From positions 24,586,574-24,650,573 of the forward strand of contig OX579633.1 of the NCBI GenBank assembly GCA_951230915.1: DNA of 64,000 nucleotides, in the 5' to 3' direction. The notes under the pieces are model-generated. The model did not search any database. It saw nothing but the letters and a program-made list of their open reading frames with translations, and was not told the DNA's origin. Positions 63,430 to 64,000 of this stretch are shown piece after piece; position 1 is the stretch's first letter; each line of letters begins with the position of its first letter. This DNA comes from Antitrichia curtipendula. Taxonomy: Eukaryota > Streptophyta > Bryopsida > Hypnales > Leucodontaceae. The translations under genes were made by a program, and so were the position numbers.

Positions 63430-63993
63430 TTCATTTCGAGGGTCATCATGTGCACAATTAAGACAACGTATGCAAGCAACGATCTATCAATGTCCAGCTG
63501 AATCACAGCATGCAGCATGCATTATTACCAACCGACTGAGTTGAATGAATCAATCCGCGTGAGAAAGAATGCAGCAGTTAACTAAAGCGATGGAGTAGAA
63601 ATACCAGAAGAGTCGGGAGTAAAATAATGTGCTTCACTTCAGACCGACTAAAAAATAACACAAGTTACGGACACCAAGTCTAACTGCAAACTGATCCCCA
63701 GAGATACAGCAACAGAAGACCAAGGATGCAACTCGAGGAACAGAGCAACTGCACTACCACGTCCTTACTGCAATCTGAAAAGAGAATGGGACAGCATTGA
63801 TGAAGGACCGTTCGTGTCGACCTCAGTGATCGAGCAGGCTCCAGAAGAGTCATGACGTTCCGGCACCTGTGATTGCACACACGCCCGACCCAAAATAAGA
63901 AAAGCTAGTCACCATCGAAGAACTTCACAAGTCTGCACATGTGTAGCGGATCTGGACGTGCCTGCATGTCGGTGAGGACCAGCGGTTTAGGGT
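63430..63993 (-). repeat. 3' flank of DUF642-like paralogue, inverted copy 2
   Basis: Reverse complement of 28312-28900. Positions 63661-63900 are nearly identical to copy 1 (1-3 differences per 60 bases by hand). The match continues more weakly through a shared CAGCTGGACATTGAT block near 63490 and ends about 63430. It indicates a recent duplication that included the whole 3' UTR. Confidence 0.88.
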
Positions 63994-64000
63994 CTAGAGC
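63994..64000 (-). CDS. 3' end of a second DUF642-like gene (cut by window edge)
   Basis: Read on the minus strand, the last bases are a Leu codon followed by TAG (63996-63994), aligning with the CTC TAG end of the DUF642-like gene at 28311. Everything downstream (63993-63430) matches that gene's 3' flank. The coding region lies beyond the window, so intactness cannot be judged. Confidence 0.6.

Noticed and set aside
1..64000. CRISPR array, rRNA or prokaryotic operon
   Set aside because: No regularly spaced direct repeats, rRNA sequence or operon-like packing; the genes have plant introns.

Overview
The window looks like nuclear DNA of a land plant. All supported genes are plant nuclear families: a thylakoid RIQ/DUF1118 protein, a plastid-type low-molecular-weight tyrosine phosphatase, a DUF642-like secreted protein, an organellar uL18 and a polyprenol reductase. 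Most are split by GT-AG introns. Short GC-rich gene islands sit in a very AT-rich, transposon-riddled background. A seed-free plant such as a bryophyte or lycophyte seems likely, but this is an impression and I cannot name the species.

Layout: about 1-15.2 kb is AT-rich and holds only element remnants. At 16.6-20.2 kb a RIQ-like gene (minus) and a phosphatase gene (plus) diverge from a 426-bp shared upstream region. At 24.7-25.3 kb lies an intronless DUF1764 gene behind a telo-box. At 27-28.3 kb lies the DUF642-like gene. At 34.3-35.0 kb lies an organellar uL18 gene, also behind telo-box-like repeats. At 44.7-46.1 kb I propose a three-exon gene of unknown function. At 60.2-62.5 kb lies a six-exon polyprenol reductase gene. 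The last ~570 bp are an inverted, nearly identical copy of the 3' flank of the DUF642-like gene, so a second copy reads on the minus strand out of the right edge. The genes do not form a pathway, although two or three products are predicted to act in plastids or mitochondria.

The most striking feature is the intergenic material. At least ten stretches of about 0.5-1.2 kb have matching inverted ends of the form TTAACCCCTAAAGG...CCTTTAGGGGTTAA and no coding capacity. The palindromic TTAA at the edges, followed by C-rich ends, is the layout of piggyBac-type elements, which are not a usual component of land-plant genomes. Other families are also present: a CACTA MITE with a CAT target duplication, a family with AAGGTAA...CCTATGACAGGC ends, a family with poly-C/poly-G ends, a minisatellite-bearing MITE and several large foldbacks. 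Two nested insertions can be read directly. Several TTAA elements lie at the borders of the gene islands.

All splice sites were chosen by eye from GT-AG signals, reading frame and family conservation. No alignment or database search was run.
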